A stretch of DNA of 22,205 bases from TMED27 sp045106175. Its GTDB lineage: Bacteria > Pseudomonadota > Alphaproteobacteria > Micavibrionales > Micavibrionaceae. The stretch is taken from assembly GCA_045106175.1 (NCBI GenBank), contig JBGCEF010000084.1, positions 1 to 22,205 on the forward strand, given 5' to 3'. Below the pieces are notes generated by a model, which was not told the DNA's origin, did not search any database, and saw only the letters and a program-made list of their open reading frames with translations. The position numbers and the translations under genes were made by a program. This document shows positions 9,231-16,604 of this stretch, piece after piece (position 1 is the stretch's first letter; every line of letters begins with the position of its first letter).

Positions 9231-10412
9231 TATACAGGATATGCTGTTGATGTGATTGATAACATTATCGATGGTACAGCTGATGACGGTATCGAAGTAA
9301 CTAACTCATCTTCGACTTACATCGCACTGAATAACGTGGAAAACGCAGGCGCACTTACAACACGATCAAGCACAGACTCAGTGCAAGACATCGAAACATT
9401 CCTTACGTCAACAACAACGCGCGTCATATTTGATGTAGAAACGGGAGCTGAATTCTCAGAGTTTGGTTTTGGAAATGGCGCAGACGGCATTACCGTCAGC
9501 AACGTCGGAACACAAAGACAAGATGTGGGCACAGCAAGACCTATAATCTCTTCCCAAAGTGAGGGTTTTGCATCACCTGATGGCAATGTCGAGCAATACG
9601 CAGTTGTTGTCTATGATAACGAGGTCGATAACTCCTCTGATGATGGTATCGAGGTATCGAATGCTGGACGCACACGCATTGAAATTAATGATGTCACAAA
9701 CTCTGGTGTTGCAACCTTCACAGAAGGTCAAAGAACCATCGAAGAAGGATTTGTTACAATCAACACAACAATTCAGACGTCTCAAGGAACAAGAGATTTT
9801 GATGGTTTGGGCAATGACGGTATCCACGTTAGAAATGTTCAAACAACAAATGTCGAATTTGTTGAAATCCCGAATGATGAAAGCCCAGAATCAGAATTTG
9901 AATCAGAACTCGTTTTTGAAAGACCATCTGGCTTCTTCCAAATAGCGGATGAAAACAGCGTCGAAATTATTGGTAACACCATCGATAATTCCTCAGATGA
10001 CGGTATTCAGGTTATATCAAGCGGTAACACGCTTATTGGTGGCCTCGAAGAAGGTGAAGCCAACAATGTTTCAAATTCCGGCATCGCTTCAGAATTCGTT
10101 GGTGAATTCATCGAAGGACAAGATTTATTCAGCGAAACAGGGTTTGTTGATGAAACTGGCGGCGATGGCATCAATGTTGACACGTTCGGCGGCTTCTTAC
10201 TAAGTCAAAGCGAAGATGGTAGCGAAATTGATGTAAACATTATCGGAAACCAAGTATCCAACAGTGCAGATGACGGAATTGAAGTCAGCAACACTGGAGA
10301 AAACGAATTCTTTAATGAAAAATCTTCTAGAGGATTTGGGTTTAACGGAACAACGAACGTAACCGTAGATGCAAACGATATCATCGACTCTGGCGATAAT
10401 GGCGTGGCACTG
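6048..10412 (+). repeat. Protein-level beta-helix repeats with alternating DDGIEV and xDGIHV tags
   Basis: DDGI(E/D/Q/K)V-type motifs begin at nucleotides 6048, 6318, 6525, 7374, 7686, 8115, 8403, 8826, 9282, 9639, 9996 and 10269. From 7374 they alternate with (A/H/G/N)DGI(H/R/T/N)V motifs, for example at 7485, 7932, 9816 and 10161. Each pair brackets a variable loop, so full modules run roughly 90-150 residues. At the DNA level, identity between copies is limited to short tracts such as GATGATGGTATCGA. The repeats continue on both sides of the stop at 9228. Confidence 0.8.
9228..9230 (+). other. In-frame TAA splitting tpsA
   Basis: The codon series reads Gly-Pro-Val-Asp-Gly-TAA-Tyr-Thr-Gly-Tyr-Ala-Val-Asp-Val. 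Frame, composition and the beta-helix repeat pattern are intact on both sides, so one base change from CAA, GAA, AAA or TTA would explain the stop. It sits in the variable loop between an xDAIHV rung and the next DDGIEV rung. Confidence 0.9.
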
Positions 10413-11381
10413 ATTACAAGTAATGCTGTTCCAACAGATAGTGAAGAAGGCGAAATTTCATCTGTATTCTTCTTTGGACCAGCCGACATGAACTCAACTG
10501 TAACTGGGAATACATCAGAAAATTCCGGCAATAACGGTTTGGTCGCCCAAGGCGCACAGCATAATGACGTCATTGTTGCGGACAACACATTCACCAACAA
10601 CACGACTGGTGCACGCTTTGAAAGCGGTGAAGTTGACCTAACAGGCGACTCAAATACGTTCACTGTAACACCTGATTTCGAAGCACCTGAAGGCTTCAAC
10701 TTCATCACAGGTCTCCAACTTGATATTCAAGCGGCAGGAACGCCTGTTGCTGAACTATCGCTTGTTGGAAACACTCTGGGTGAAACAATCTTTAGTGGTT
10801 ATGGCCCGACAACGCGTGAGATTGATGAATCGTTCTATGTACGCATCGAAAATGACGCAATCCTTGATGGCGCAGGCGCACCGATTGTAATTGATGGGAC
10901 ATTGGCAAGCTTCGATGGATTGATCCCTGATGCACAAAGCAATATCCTAACTTTGGATGAGCTTTTAGATATCGAGAACTTCCTATTCGATGCCGATGAT
11001 CTTGCATTTGATGGACGTGGCCAAATCTTTGCGGGAACGGTTCCAGGTCTTAATGTAGAAGACTTCATTCGTGAGTTAGCGTTAACACAATTCGGTACAT
11101 CCGGCGTAAGAGTCCTCGTAGAAGGCCTTCCAGCATTCGACGGTGTCAGCCTTGCGAATATTGAAACGCAAGCTGGTGGAGACGATGAAAACAATAACTC
11201 TGATGATGATGATCTCTCAGATATCGAACCAGCAGCAGGTGGAAGCGATAGCGAAGAAGCGGCATGTTGGGGCGACGCAATTAACGCCTCTAGCGAGACA
11301 GGCAACGCAGTCAGCTTTAGCTTCGGCGGTTCATTCGAAGACAGCATCGCTAAAGCATCAGCATGCGAATCAGCGCAATAA
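9252..11381 (+). CDS. C-terminal part of TpsA, separated by in-frame stop (same frame as 2223)
   Basis: The open frame really resumes at 9231 (716 codons to the stop). 9252 is merely the first GTG and has no convincing ribosome binding site. There is no signal peptide, so translated alone this piece could not be exported by TpsB. Visible order: four further DDGI(E/Q)V rung pairs (about 9282-10290), a decaying beta-helix (DNGVAL, NNGLVA), a distinct C-terminal domain (about 10640-11150; IPDAQSNILTLDELLDIENF), an acidic linker (DDENNNSDDDDLSD), and a tail with two cysteines (AACWGDAI and ASACESAQ) 32 residues apart. They are the only cysteines seen in the whole reconstructed frame. The piece is either a decaying remnant, a product of readthrough, or half of one gene if the TAA is a sequence error. 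Confidence 0.7.
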   Translation: MIDNIIDGTADDGIEVTNSSSTYIALNNVENAGALTTRSSTDSVQDIETFLTSTTTRVIFDVETGAEFSEFGFGNGADGITVSNVGTQRQDVGTARPIISSQSEGFASPDGNVEQYAVVVYDNEVDNSSDDGIEVSNAGRTRIEINDVTNSGVATFTEGQRTIEEGFVTINTTIQTSQGTRDFDGLGNDGIHVRNVQTTNVEFVEIPNDESPESEFESELVFERPSGFFQIADENSVEIIGNTIDNSSDDGIQVISSGNTLIGGLEEGEANNVSNSGIASEFVGEFIEGQDLFSETGFVDETGGDGINVDTFGGFLLSQSEDGSEIDVNIIGNQVSNSADDGIEVSNTGENEFFNEKSSRGFGFNGTTNVTVDANDIIDSGDNGVALITSNAVPTDSEEGEISSVFFFGPADMNSTVTGNTSENSGNNGLVAQGAQHNDVIVADNTFTNNTTGARFESGEVDLTGDSNTFTVTPDFEAPEGFNFITGLQLDIQAAGTPVAELSLVGNTLGETIFSGYGPTTREIDESFYVRIENDAILDGAGAPIVIDGTLASFDGLIPDAQSNILTLDELLDIENFLFDADDLAFDGRGQIFAGTVPGLNVEDFIRELALTQFGTSGVRVLVEGLPAFDGVSLANIETQAGGDDENNNSDDDDLSDIEPAAGGSDSEEAACWGDAINASSETGNAVSFSFGGSFEDSIAKASACESAQ

Positions 11382-11400
11382 GAATTAAACTCCAATAAAC

Positions 11401-11433
11401 AAAAGCCCCGCTAATACCTGCGGGGCTTTTTTT
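11401..11433 (+). terminator. Rho-independent terminator of tpsA
   Basis: The perfect GC-rich stem GCCCCGC / GCGGGGC (11405-11411 and 11420-11426) has an 8-nt loop and is followed by TTTTTTT. AAAA on the left can extend the stem. It lies 23 nt after the tpsA stop. Confidence 0.95.
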
Positions 11434-11434
11434 G

Positions 11435-11463
11435 TTGTGTATTGCACTTGCGTAGACTATATT
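11435..11463 (+). promoter_or_regulatory. Candidate sigma-70 promoter for the 11540 gene
   Basis: TTGTGT (11435-11440), a 17-nt spacer and TATATT (11458-11463, 5/6 match) sit directly after the tpsA terminator. They are placed to drive only the next gene. Confidence 0.5.
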
Positions 11464-11539
11464 TTCTGGCAATATAAGACTAACGAATTCGAATAATTTC
11501 AAAGACTTCGGATATTTTGTTTAAATAAAAGGGTTCTCA

Positions 11540-12160
11540 ATGTACCACGATGATAAATGGAACGCTGTCACAGGAGACGAGCTCGCAGGGTTTTTAGAAC
11601 AAATAAACCCGATTGACGGTAAATACAAAGTCGCACCGGAAAGCACACAGGTCCATTGGCGCCAACTGCCTTTCTATGACTCTGTTGCGCTTATCCGTGT
11701 CCGCGAACCAAACTGGTCAAACCCAAAATTAAATATTTACTACCTCACTGATCAGGGTAACCTGTTCCGCCTCAACGGGACATCACCGCCTATTCATGAA
11801 GTTAACGCGAAAGCTCCGATTAAAATCAACGAACAAAATGTGCTCGAATATTTGCACTTTTTCTGTTTCTTCGTCCGCGGCGAAGAGGGTCCATTCTATA
11901 TTGCTGAAAGCATGGAAGATCCAAACATGCCAACCGAAATGGATGATACAACACGTTCAGTCATCGAAGGAACAGTCCGTCCGGCCACATTCGAAGGCGT
12001 AAATGATCAAGGGCATTATTTATGTGATGCGGTTGTGTTTTACTCAAACGCTTTGTTTATCGCAAACTTCGCGGTTCAGCCAACAGGCATGATTGAAATG
12101 CTTGATGATGAACCGATTGCAGCTGACCTCCCAACAAAAGTTGATCAGCCTGTTTCGTAA
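11540..12160 (+). CDS. Hypothetical protein, 206 aa
   Basis: I do not recognise this protein. It has no signal peptide or membrane segment and looks like a soluble cytoplasmic protein with mixed alpha/beta composition. Notable stretches are YYLTDQGNLFRLNGTSPPIH, a hydrophobic FFCFFVRGEEGPFYIAES around the middle, and an acidic C-terminus (MLDDEPIAADLPTK). The ATG is preceded by AAAAGGG at a 6-nt spacing. It is a single-gene unit: candidate promoter at 11435-11463, intrinsic terminators on both sides. It follows tpsA on the same strand but is insulated from it, so no functional link is implied. The even composition and good ribosome binding site make it a real gene. Function is unknown. Confidence 0.85.
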   Translation: MYHDDKWNAVTGDELAGFLEQINPIDGKYKVAPESTQVHWRQLPFYDSVALIRVREPNWSNPKLNIYYLTDQGNLFRLNGTSPPIHEVNAKAPIKINEQNVLEYLHFFCFFVRGEEGPFYIAESMEDPNMPTEMDDTTRSVIEGTVRPATFEGVNDQGHYLCDAVVFYSNALFIANFAVQPTGMIEMLDDEPIAADLPTKVDQPVS

Positions 12161-12187
12161 TCTGAATACGCAATAACAACGAATAAA

Positions 12188-12216
12188 AAAGCCGCCCTTA
12201 AAGCGGCTTTATTTTT
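12188..12216. terminator. Bidirectional intrinsic terminator between 11540 gene and amt
   Basis: AAAGCCGC (12188-12195) and GCGGCTTT (12203-12210) form a perfect stem with a 7-nt loop. It is followed by TATTTTT on the plus strand and by TTTTTT-rich sequence on the minus strand. It therefore can end both the 11540 gene and the convergent glnK-amt transcript. Confidence 0.9.
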
Positions 12217-12237
12217 AAGTGTTATACAGAAATCGCA

Positions 12238-13638
12238 TTAATGTCGCGCCTGCCTAATTTCAAAATCAGCATAAGCATCAAGGCCAATCTCCGCGCGATC
12301 AATACCATCACGCTCGTCACGCTTATCCACGCGAATACCAATCGTATATTTCAACGCAATCCATACCAATCCGCTTGTGACACAGACAAAAGCGCCAATC
12401 GCAACAATACCAGTTAACTGAACAACAAAATCAGCCCCACCAAAGATAGCAACCGCAAGCGTTCCCCAAATACCAGCAACCAGATGCACAGATAACGCAC
12501 CGACGACGTCATCAATCTTGAGCTTGTCAAAAACCGGAATAGCGATACAACAAAGCACACCTCCAATAGCGCCAATAAGCATCGCAATCGCGGGTGATTC
12601 AACGTCCGGACCAGCCGTAATCGCCACGAGACCTGCTAGCGCCCCATTAAGCACAAGCGTTAAATCAGGCTTACCAAAGCGCAAAGACGCGTAAACCATC
12701 GCAGCAAGACAACCCGCAGCAGCCGCTAAATTCGTATTCACAAAAACCAATGACATAGATGTTGCTGCTTTTGCCGAAGCCAACATCAAAACAGAGCCAC
12801 CGTTAAAGCCAAACCAACCAAGCCAAAGGATAAAAGTCCCTAAAGTAGCAAGAGGTAAGTTTGCGCCAGGCATCGGTAGAATGCGGCCATCTTCGCTATA
12901 TTTACCCAATCGCGGCCCTAAAATAAGCGCGCCCATCAAAGCAGCCCAGCCACCAACAGAATGTACAATCGTAGAGCCTGCAAAATCACTAAAGCCCATT
13001 GCATCAAGCCATCCCGCGCCCCATGTCCATGCCCCTTGTATGGGGTATATAAAGCCCGTAAGGACCACAACAAAGATTAAAAATGGCCATAATTTGATGC
13101 GCTCTGCCACTGTCCCGGAAACAATCGATGCAGCCGTAGCGACAAAAACCATTTGAAAAAACCAATCCGACATAACTGAGTAATCAGAATTATTAACGAC
13201 TTCCGCCGCCGCCGCGATCTCTGGCGCGCCTTCATCCGCTGCCATCAAAATGGCTTCTGCGTCACTAGGATTATAAAATAAAGAAAGACTGCCAATGATA
13301 CTATCGACATCGACATACATCAGATTATAGCCGATTAAATAGTACATAATCCCAGCGATAGAATAGAGCGCGATATTTTTAAGGCAAATTGCGGCTGTAT
13401 TTTGCGCGCGCACAAGCCCTGCTTCTAACATCGCAAATCCGGCCGCCATCCACATCACAAACGCACCACAAATCAAAAACATGAATGTGTTCAAAATAAA
13501 AGCAGTCTCAGCGGATAAATCCGCTGCATGTGCCGCTGTGCCGCCAATCAGAAACGATAAGCCTAACAATGAAAGTAATGATGTTAATTTAATAGATTTC
13601 GATAAATAAGGAGCAAAACGTTGTTTACAGTGCATCAT
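12238..13638 (-). CDS. amtB: Ammonium transporter (Amt family)
   Basis: Inner-membrane channel for ammonium/ammonia uptake, gated by the PII protein encoded just upstream. With the chosen start (first of two adjacent ATGs, 13638) it is 466 residues: a cleavable-looking signal (about 1-37, ending GGTAAHA) and then about eleven membrane segments. The family's conserved DFAGSTIVHSVGG (Asp218, His226) and SVHLVAGIWGTLA (His385) supply the twin pore histidines; TVAERIKLWPF and WTWGAGWL are also typical. The frame is open to an ATG at 13773, but that would put 45 extra residues over glnK and destroy the signal peptide, so I reject it. The start overlaps the glnK stop by 14 nt, indicating translational coupling. 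The downstream terminator at 12188-12210 is shared with the convergent gene. Confidence 0.96.
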   Translation of the reverse strand: MMHCKQRFAPYLSKSIKLTSLLSLLGLSFLIGGTAAHAADLSAETAFILNTFMFLICGAFVMWMAAGFAMLEAGLVRAQNTAAICLKNIALYSIAGIMYYLIGYNLMYVDVDSIIGSLSLFYNPSDAEAILMAADEGAPEIAAAAEVVNNSDYSVMSDWFFQMVFVATAASIVSGTVAERIKLWPFLIFVVVLTGFIYPIQGAWTWGAGWLDAMGFSDFAGSTIVHSVGGWAALMGALILGPRLGKYSEDGRILPMPGANLPLATLGTFILWLGWFGFNGGSVLMLASAKAATSMSLVFVNTNLAAAAGCLAAMVYASLRFGKPDLTLVLNGALAGLVAITAGPDVESPAIAMLIGAIGGVLCCIAIPVFDKLKIDDVVGALSVHLVAGIWGTLAVAIFGGADFVVQLTGIVAIGAFVCVTSGLVWIALKYTIGIRVDKRDERDGIDRAEIGLDAYADFEIRQARH

Positions 13639-13963
13639 CACCACTCTCACCTGTGCGAATACGAACCGCAGAACTGATGTCATAAACAAAGACTTTCCCA
13701 TCTCCGATACGCCCTGTATTAGCCGAATCTTGAATTGATTCAATAACTTGGTCTTCAAGGCTATCAGGAACAACGACCTCGATTTTAACTTTCGGTAAAA
13801 AGCTTACAGAATACTCTGCGCCGCGATAAATTTCCGTTTGCCCTTTTTGACGGCCAAACCCTTTAACTTCGGTAACAGTAAGGCCCTCGACCCCAAGTGC
13901 GGTTAATGCCTCACGAACATCATCCAATTTAAACGGCTTAATGATAGCCATCACCATTTTCAT
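13625..13963 (-). CDS. glnK: Nitrogen regulatory protein P-II
   Basis: PII signal protein that senses 2-oxoglutarate, ATP and ADP and, as a trimer, blocks the Amt channel. At 112 residues it is exactly family length. It carries the T-loop YRGAEYSVSF with Tyr51 as the expected uridylylation site, the B-loop TGRIGDGKVFV, and the C-terminal VRIRTGE. Strong Shine-Dalgarno AAGGGG lies 7 nt before the ATG. It is co-transcribed with amt and its end overlaps the amt start; that pairing favours the name glnK over glnB, which the sequence alone cannot separate. No sigma-54 (GG-N10-GC) promoter was seen in the 79-bp gap upstream. Confidence 0.96.
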   Translation of the reverse strand: MKMVMAIIKPFKLDDVREALTALGVEGLTVTEVKGFGRQKGQTEIYRGAEYSVSFLPKVKIEVVVPDSLEDQVIESIQDSANTGRIGDGKVFVYDISSAVRIRTGESGDDAL

Positions 13964-14042
13964 AGCAAATCCCCTTTATCATTGCAGTGCATAAGTTTAT
14001 ATAAGAAAGCAAACGACTATAGATTTCAAGGGTCATTTCAAA

Positions 14043-15251
14043 ATGCAAACCGCAACTAAAGACAAGAAAAAGCCTGCAAATGCTTATGATGTAATCATTG
14101 TCGGTGGCGGCCTCTCTGGCTTAACACTCGCATGCTTATTAGGACAAAATAATGTCAAAACGCTATGCGTTGACCATGCGGATCCCAAAAATCAGAACAA
14201 AGATCTAAGAACTACAGCAATCTCTTACGGATCTTCAAAAATTTTAAGTCAGGCAGGCATTTGGGATGCAATGCTAAAAAAAGCAAGCCCAATCAATGAT
14301 ATACAAATCCTTGACGCAAACAGCCCGCTTTTACTTCAATTTCTCTCATCCGAAGTTAACGATAAAGCATTCGGTTGGATCGTCGAAAATGCTGATTTAC
14401 GACAAGCATTAATTAAAAAAACGAAATCCCTAAAATCACTAACGCATTTGGCCCCAGCAAAAATCAAAGATTTTATTCTTAAAGACGATAAAGCAGGAAT
14501 CATTTTAGAAAAAGGCGAAGACATAACAGCGCAATTAGTAATTGGCGCAGATGGTCGCGGATCATCTGTACGCGAATGGATGGATATCCCAACGCGCCAA
14601 TGGAGCTATAACCAGCGCGCTGTCATTTGCTGCGTAACTCACGAGAACCCGCATAACGGCGTCGCAGTCGAACATTTCTGGCCCGAAGGCCCATTTGCCG
14701 TTCTGCCGATGAGTGATCAGAAAAAACAACATCGCTCTTCTGTAGTCTTCACCGAACACGGCCCAGAAAAACATTCTCTCATGCATTTTTCAGACGAAGA
14801 ATTTGAAGTGGCTTTAAATGCACGCTTCCCGAACTCTTACGGTAAAGTCAAAATGCTAAGCAAACGTGCGGCCTATCCGCTCAATCTTATTCATGCGACC
14901 GATTATATAGGCCCACGCATGGCTCTTGTCGCTGATGCCGCACATGGCATTCACCCCATCGCGGGGCAGGGTCTAAATCTAGGCTTTCGGGATGTTGATA
15001 AAATCGCATCTTTAATAATACAGGCTAAAGAACAATCAGAAGATTTAGGCAGTGCCAAACTCTTACAAAACTATCAATCCGCTCGCCGTTTCGATAATAT
15101 GAGTATGGTCGCTGTGACGGATGGCTTGGTACGTCTATTTTCAAATAACTTGCCACCTATACGTCTCTTAAGGCGTGCTGGCCTTAAATTTGTATCAAAG
15201 ATCAAACCAGTTAAACAATTCTTCATGAAACAAGCCATGGGAGAGCGATAA
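14043..15251 (+). CDS. UbiH/UbiF/VisC/COQ6-family FAD-dependent hydroxylase
   Basis: Flavin monooxygenase expected to hydroxylate the aromatic ring during ubiquinone biosynthesis at the inner membrane. The 402 residues carry an N-terminal FAD-binding GGGLSG (21-26, inside YDVIIVGGGLSGLTLA), the family DLRTTAIS segment, ENADLRQAL, the DG motif GADGRGS (168-174), and the second flavin motif VADAAHGIHPIAGQGLNLG (from 296), diagnostic for the ubiquinone hydroxylase group. Here the usual GDAAH reads ADAAH. Which ring position it acts on (UbiH, UbiF, UbiI or alphaproteobacterial UbiL types) cannot be decided from sequence alone. ATG with AAGGG about 10 nt upstream. Divergent from glnK by 79 bp and immediately followed by a patatin gene with no gap, so the two probably form an operon. 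Confidence 0.92.
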   Translation: MQTATKDKKKPANAYDVIIVGGGLSGLTLACLLGQNNVKTLCVDHADPKNQNKDLRTTAISYGSSKILSQAGIWDAMLKKASPINDIQILDANSPLLLQFLSSEVNDKAFGWIVENADLRQALIKKTKSLKSLTHLAPAKIKDFILKDDKAGIILEKGEDITAQLVIGADGRGSSVREWMDIPTRQWSYNQRAVICCVTHENPHNGVAVEHFWPEGPFAVLPMSDQKKQHRSSVVFTEHGPEKHSLMHFSDEEFEVALNARFPNSYGKVKMLSKRAAYPLNLIHATDYIGPRMALVADAAHGIHPIAGQGLNLGFRDVDKIASLIIQAKEQSEDLGSAKLLQNYQSARRFDNMSMVAVTDGLVRLFSNNLPPIRLLRRAGLKFVSKIKPVKQFFMKQAMGER

Positions 15252-16325
15252 ATGTCGAAAGCTCCCAAAAAAGAGCCAACCGAAAAGACCGTTAACTTAG
15301 CCCTCCAAGGCGGTGGAGCGCATGGCGCATACACATGGGGCATATTGGATTATTTTCTTGAAGATGGGCGCCTCGATTTTGAAGGTGTCAGCGCAACATC
15401 CGCCGGAGCTATGAACGCAGCCGCGCTTGCCTACGGCAAATCAAAAGGCGGACGAGACAAGGCGCGCGAAGTCTTAGAGGATTTTTGGAGAGATATATCT
15501 CGTACTGGTCAGGTTTTCAGCCCCGTTAAAAGAACACCCTTTGAACTCAGCTCCGGATTAAACCCTTTTATGCCAAATTGGGGCATGGCCAATTCCGCGG
15601 CATTCGCATTATTCGAAAATTTCACTCATACCTTATCGCCCTATCAATTCAATCCGCTTAATTTCAACCCATTAAAGGACGTATTAGAACGAAGAATCGA
15701 TTTTGATGAAGTGCATGCCTGTAATTGCTTGCGTCTTTTCATCACCGCAACAGACGTTCAAACCGGCACGGCAAAAGTTTTTGAAAACGAAGATGTCGAT
15801 ATCGAAGTCTTATTGGCGTCTGCGGCATTGCCGTTCTTATTCCAAGCTGTTGAAATAAAAGACCGCTTTTATTGGGATGGCGGATATATGGGTAATCCAT
15901 CGCTCTGGCCGCTCTTTTACCATGCAAAAAGCCGCGACATCATTATGGTACATGTGAACCCTTTGGAACGTGAAGAAATTCCAAAAGAATCCTACACAAT
16001 CGAGAACCGCATTAATGAGATCACCTTTAACGCCTCTCTACTAAAAGAGCTACGCGCAATTGATTTCGTCAAAAAACTGATTAATGAAGATATGCTGAAA
16101 GATGAATATAAAGACCGATACAAAGACATTTTATTCCATGCTATTCGCAGTGACGAAAAAATGTGTAACCTCTCAATCGCATCAAAATTTGACACGGATT
16201 GGAATTTTTTACTGCATTTACGTGATTTAGGCCGTGAACAAGGCAAGCTTTGGCTGGAAAACCATTTCGACGATATTGGTAAACAATCAAGTATCGATAT
16301 TCAAAGAGACTATTTGAACGCATAA
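15252..16325 (+). CDS. Patatin-like phospholipase family protein
   Basis: Predicted cytoplasmic serine acyl hydrolase acting on phospholipid or other acyl esters; the substrate is not known. The 357 residues show the patatin triad of signatures: oxyanion loop GGGAHG (20-25), nucleophile Ser50 in SATSAGAMNAA, and catalytic Asp209 in DGGYMGNP. The nucleophile elbow is A-T-S-A-G rather than canonical G-x-S-x-G, a substitution in the first glycine only, with the dyad intact. There is no signal peptide. The ATG follows the hydroxylase TAA with no intervening base and uses GGGAG inside the upstream gene as ribosome binding site, so translation is coupled. Co-expression with a ubiquinone-pathway hydroxylase suggests a membrane-lipid role, but that is inference. 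Confidence 0.9.
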   Translation: MSKAPKKEPTEKTVNLALQGGGAHGAYTWGILDYFLEDGRLDFEGVSATSAGAMNAAALAYGKSKGGRDKAREVLEDFWRDISRTGQVFSPVKRTPFELSSGLNPFMPNWGMANSAAFALFENFTHTLSPYQFNPLNFNPLKDVLERRIDFDEVHACNCLRLFITATDVQTGTAKVFENEDVDIEVLLASAALPFLFQAVEIKDRFYWDGGYMGNPSLWPLFYHAKSRDIIMVHVNPLEREEIPKESYTIENRINEITFNASLLKELRAIDFVKKLINEDMLKDEYKDRYKDILFHAIRSDEKMCNLSIASKFDTDWNFLLHLRDLGREQGKLWLENHFDDIGKQSSIDIQRDYLNA

Positions 16326-16330
16326 AGTCT

Positions 16331-16359
16331 TTGACACGCGCCAAAAACCCCGTTATAAA
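16331..16359 (+). promoter_or_regulatory. Near-consensus sigma-70 promoter for rpmH
   Basis: TTGACA (16331-16336), a 17-nt spacer and TATAAA (16354-16359) match consensus at 6/6 and 5/6 with ideal spacing. The -35 lies 5 nt after the patatin stop codon. Expected start of transcription is near 16366, giving a 50-nt leader for rpmH. A strong promoter is appropriate for a ribosomal protein gene. Confidence 0.85.
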
Positions 16360-16362
16360 CCC

Positions 16363-16386
16363 ACTTCAATTATGAATTATTGAAGT
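16363..16386 (+). repeat. 8-bp inverted repeat over the rpmH transcription start
   Basis: ACTTCAAT (16363-16370) and ATTGAAGT (16379-16386) are exact reverse complements with an 8-nt loop. The repeat spans the predicted start site, so it could be an operator covering the start or a small 5' hairpin in the leader. No known motif is recognised. Confidence 0.4.
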
Positions 16387-16415
16387 AGAAGGCGCTTTAA
16401 TCAGCGATTTAAGAT

Positions 16416-16550
16416 ATGAAACGTACATTTCAACCAAGTAATTTAGTCCGCAAGCGTCGCCACGGTTTCCGTGCGCGTATGGCAACAAAAAATGGCCGCC
16501 ATGTATTGGCTCGCCGTCGTTCAAAGGGCCGCAAGTCTTTAAGCGCTTAA
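16416..16550 (+). CDS. rpmH: 50S ribosomal protein L34
   Basis: Component of the large ribosomal subunit. At 44 residues it is full length for the family: it begins MKRTFQPSNLVRKRRHGFRA, continues through MATKNGRHVLARRRSKGRK and ends SLSA. Every conserved block of L34 is present. Its Shine-Dalgarno is weak (only TTTAAGAT before the ATG), in contrast with the strong promoter upstream. It opens the conserved rpmH-rnpA-yidD-yidC cluster and is followed after 24 nt by an intrinsic terminator. Confidence 0.98.
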   Translation: MKRTFQPSNLVRKRRHGFRARMATKNGRHVLARRRSKGRKSLSA

Positions 16551-16574
16551 ATAACGCTAAAATAGCAAGATAAG

Positions 16575-16604
16575 GGCGCATGGCTATCCAATGCGCCTTT
16601 TTTT
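16575..16604 (+). terminator. Intrinsic terminator/attenuator between rpmH and rnpA
   Basis: GGCGCAT (16575-16581) pairs with ATGCGCC (16591-16597). The stem can lengthen by GG/CC around one bulged A. Seven T residues follow (16598-16604). It lies 11 nt before the rnpA ATG, so most rpmH transcripts should end here, and rnpA must depend on readthrough or another promoter. Confidence 0.9.

Noticed and set aside
9241..9255. ATG at 9241 as a restart codon for the C-terminal piece
   Set aside because: It is in a different frame and reaches TGA within five codons. The in-frame GTG at 9252 also lacks a well-spaced Shine-Dalgarno.
9180..9260. Phase-variable tract causing the tpsA break
   Set aside because: There is no homopolymer or short tandem repeat at the site and the frame is the same on both sides. 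This is a substitution, not slippage.
6048..10412. CRISPR-like or tandem DNA repeat array
   Set aside because: Spacing is irregular (about 270-460 bp) and identity is limited to short tracts encoding DDGIEV. The repetition is at protein level.
12881..13156. Plus-strand ORF opposite amt
   Set aside because: It lies entirely within the well-supported amt gene and has no recognisable motif or ribosome binding site.
13639..13773. N-terminal extension of the amt reading frame to an ATG at 13773
   Set aside because: It overlaps most of the end of glnK, would bury the signal peptide inside the protein and has no suitable ribosome binding site. The ATG pair at 13638/13635 fits the family and the coupled overlap.
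13964..14042. Sigma-54/NtrC promoter for glnK-amt
   Set aside because: I looked for GG-N10-GC and paired TGCAC sites. Only a short TGCAGTGCA element is present, without the -24/-12 pair, and no convincing sigma-70 pair was found either.
16326..16415. Terminator after the patatin gene
   Set aside because: No GC-rich stem with a T-run is present. The inverted repeat at 16363-16386 is AT-rich and overlaps the rpmH start region.
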